NCBI GenBank assembly: GCA_012961925.1
Contig: DTYK01000093.1
Span: 1-8,367 of the forward strand
Direction: 5' to 3'
DNA length: 8,367 bases
Source: Candidatus Latescibacterota bacterium
GTDB lineage: Bacteria; Latescibacterota; MVCY01; DTYK01
Position numbers and translations under genes: made by a program. Positions 6,303 to 8,367 of this stretch are shown in pieces (position 1 is the first letter of the stretch; the number at the start of each line of letters is the position of its first letter). Below the pieces are notes generated by a model that did not search any database, was not told the DNA's origin, and worked only from the letters and a program-made list of their open reading frames with translations.

Positions 6303-8367
6303 TCAGTACACCACATTAATTGTTCGCTCCACGCTATACATACCCTTGTCTGCCTCCACCTGGATACGACACAGGTAGGTCCCTGGGGAGACCAGTTGGC
6401 CAGACTCTGCATGTCCGTCCCAGAGATAGCGCTCCCCCTGGCCTGGCAGACGAACCAGCTTTTTAACCAGTTCTCCATTCAGATTATAAATAGTTACCGC
6501 AGGAACTTTCCCCTCCACCTTAAACAGGCTGAAGCTGATCTGGGTCTGGTCGTTGGCCCCATCTCCGTTAGGCGTAAATATGCGGGGGCTGATCTGTAGG
6601 TTTCCGATCAATGCCTCTTCCTCAGCCAAGACGGGCAGAAAGATGGTCACCGCCTCTCTTGTGACGGGATCCACCTCCTGCCATATCCCCGGCAGGGAGG
6701 AGTTGCCCACCCAGGCTCCGAACTGGACTCCGTTTCGGGAAACCCTGGCGGTAAACTCAACCGCCAGAGAGTCACCCGTCACCCTCTGAGGCAGCCAGAC
6801 AAAAAGCGAATCACTCCTGAACTCCACCGAGTCGGGTTCAACATCCTTCCCACCAATTTTCAGAAGGACGCTCTCCTTCACCAACGGGGCCTTGATGAGC
6901 ACCTGGTCGAATCCCCGATCTCTGGCCTTAGCCGCCGGCCAGATCTGATACAGGTAGCGTTGTGGCCGGTCTACCTCCTCCACCTCCCTGGGCTGGACCG
7001 CACCGGTAATACTCCCCACTAAGGGCTCAACAAGGTCTATGGAAAGCCCCCGCAATATCGGGGCAAGCTCACGCTGCTCTGAGATCAACTTTATCTGGAA
7101 CTGCACAAAGAGACTGGGAGAGGGGGAAAGAAACGACCCCTCAGGTTGAGCGTAGACCGGGCTCCAGTCGCTCCATCCCTCTCCGGGTATAAAACTCTCC
7201 TTAATCTTCCCCCTTAACTTCGTCGGTAACTTATAGTACTTCTCTTTAGAAACCTCTTTGCCGTCGTGTCTGTAATAGGTCCTCAGGGTATCTACAGTAT
7301 CGCCGGTCCTGGTCTGGATCTCCACCCTGGTGGCAGGAAAGTCCTGTTCGGCCTCCCATCTGAAAGCGGTGGCCAGCTTTGCCCCCCTGCGGCCAGTCAG
7401 TTTCGCAATACTTAAGGGAGGAGAGATAAGTGTAGCCTCTGCCGGGTATCCCTCTCCAAACAACTGAAATTCAAAAAGGGGAATACTGCCTCTCCCATAA
7501 TGTCCCCAACCATGGGCGACCCGGAAGAAGATATAACGCACCTTCCTGGGCTCCACTATATGGTTGAAGTGAAACTGGTAAGGCAACTGCAGATTTTCTA
7601 CATCGGCCAGGAGGTGATAGTCAAACCTGCCTGCTGGCACCCCCTCCAGGGCCCCTCCCGGTCTTGGGGAACCGTCCGAGGTAAAAATAAGATACCCTGG
7701 CACCGCATAGATCTCTCCTCCTCCAACGGTAATGGATCCATATCGGCCTTTAGTGCCAAAGGAGAGAAAGAACTGGTCTATCCAGAAGGCAGCCCCTAAG
7801 TCCCATTCAAACCATGCCCCCCCTCCTGGTCTACCCGGCTCTTTATCCCATTCCGCATCGTTAACCGGCGGGAAGTTCCAGTATGTCCCGGCATCCCCAT
7901 CGAAGAGATTAGGTCCCTTCATAGCGCTATAACGTGCGTCGATAAGTCCCCCGTTCCTCAGCGTCTCCAACGCTATGTTGTCCCCTATCGCCTCTACCTC
8001 CAACTCTGCCAAGGCGGGATTTTCACTCTCAGCATCCAGAACTACCCGCACGTATCTCACTAAGTCGAAATCCAACGAACGCTGCACCTTAAGCCCGGTC
8101 CTGGTGGTATCCATAACCTCCGTGAAGGCCACCGGATACTCCACTACCCTCTCCCGATTAGGCAGGGTCTGCCTGCCCAGCAGTCTGTAGCGGACCATGT
8201 CTTTGCCCGCCATGATACGAGCACCCTCAGAGATATAGACGCTGAACCGCTCGAACGGCTTCACACCAAGGACACCAGCAAAGACCAGACGGATCTTCTT
8301 CACTGCCACTGCCCGACCCAAATCCAGCTCAATCATCCACTGCTCAAGAGGGTCCCCTGCTCGTGGA
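6303..8367 (-). CDS. Exported discoidin-domain protein with C-terminal FlgD-like/sorting-type domain, 5' end beyond window
   Basis: The reading frame stays open to the window edge, with 10 codons before the first internal Met, so the true start and signal peptide are outside. Numbering from that Met at 8336: residues 1-117, with the preceding EQW, form most of a discoidin (F5/8 type C)-like beta domain, with WMIELDLG, KKIRLVFA and RYVRVVLD. Residues 130-295 form a second one, with FDGDAGTYWNFP, AWFEWDLG and a long insertion before VRYIFFRVAH. Residues 300-575 are further beta-rich sequence with little recognisable identity. Residues 582-677 match the FlgD Ig-like/Por-sorting style: SPRIFTPNGDGANDQTQISF, VTIYNLNGELVKKLV, then WDG, VSPGTYLCRIQV. 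Discoidin-like domains commonly bind carbohydrate or other surface ligands. It is the first visible gene of the cluster. Ligand binding or adhesion at the cell surface is the likely role. Confidence 0.8.
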   Translation of the reverse strand, partial: PRAGDPLEQWMIELDLGRAVAVKKIRLVFAGVLGVKPFERFSVYISEGARIMAGKDMVRYRLLGRQTLPNRERVVEYPVAFTEVMDTTRTGLKVQRSLDFDLVRYVRVVLDAESENPALAELEVEAIGDNIALETLRNGGLIDARYSAMKGPNLFDGDAGTYWNFPPVNDAEWDKEPGRPGGGAWFEWDLGAAFWIDQFFLSFGTKGRYGSITVGGGEIYAVPGYLIFTSDGSPRPGGALEGVPAGRFDYHLLADVENLQLPYQFHFNHIVEPRKVRYIFFRVAHGWGHYGRGSIPLFEFQLFGEGYPAEATLISPPLSIAKLTGRRGAKLATAFRWEAEQDFPATRVEIQTRTGDTVDTLRTYYRHDGKEVSKEKYYKLPTKLRGKIKESFIPGEGWSDWSPVYAQPEGSFLSPSPSLFVQFQIKLISEQRELAPILRGLSIDLVEPLVGSITGAVQPREVEEVDRPQRYLYQIWPAAKARDRGFDQVLIKAPLVKESVLLKIGGKDVEPDSVEFRSDSLFVWLPQRVTGDSLAVEFTARVSRNGVQFGAWVGNSSLPGIWQEVDPVTREAVTIFLPVLAEEEALIGNLQISPRIFTPNGDGANDQTQISFSLFKVEGKVPAVTIYNLNGELVKKLVRLPGQGERYLWDGHAESGQLVSPGTYLCRIQVEADKGMYSVERTINVVY

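Overview
The window shows roughly balanced base composition and strong AGGAGG-type ribosome binding sites. It contains several lipoprotein and Sec signal peptides, a large predicted outer-membrane protein and a C-terminal FlgD-like/sorting-type domain. This points to a diderm bacterium, most likely an uncultured lineage of the FCB group or a neighbouring candidate phylum. That placement rests on protein style only, and no taxonomic marker gene is present.

Layout. Positions 1-437 (minus) hold the N-terminal half of a ROK-family sugar kinase, cut by the window edge. Positions 438-856 are a divergent intergenic region with a strong sigma70-type promoter facing right (TTGACA, 17-bp spacer, TATATT). 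An inverted repeat overlaps the -35 box. Positions 857-2635 (plus) encode a SurA/PrsA-like lipoprotein peptidyl-prolyl isomerase built of two tandem modules, the second degenerate. Its stop codon directly abuts the stop of the convergent minus-strand cluster. A terminator-like hairpin lies inside the last part of its coding region.

The rest of the window, 2636-8367 (minus), is one tightly packed cluster. In transcription order it encodes: (1) a large exported protein, 5'-truncated here, with discoidin-like domains and a C-terminal FlgD/sorting-type beta domain; (2) an 871-residue predicted outer-membrane protein carrying Asp/Asn-rich, calcium-binding-like loops; (3) and (4) two tandem paralogous lipoproteins about two-thirds identical to each other. 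Intergenic gaps are under 30 bp, and genes 2 and 3 appear to overlap by 65 bp, so co-transcription is very likely. The promoter lies outside the window.

Interpretation (inference). The four-gene cluster looks like a cell-surface assembly: an outer-membrane protein, a large adhesive or ligand-binding exported protein, and two small lipoproteins of unknown fold that may be accessory subunits. The convergent periplasmic isomerase could help fold such envelope proteins. I do not recognise the cluster as a named system. It is the best candidate in the window for something undescribed.
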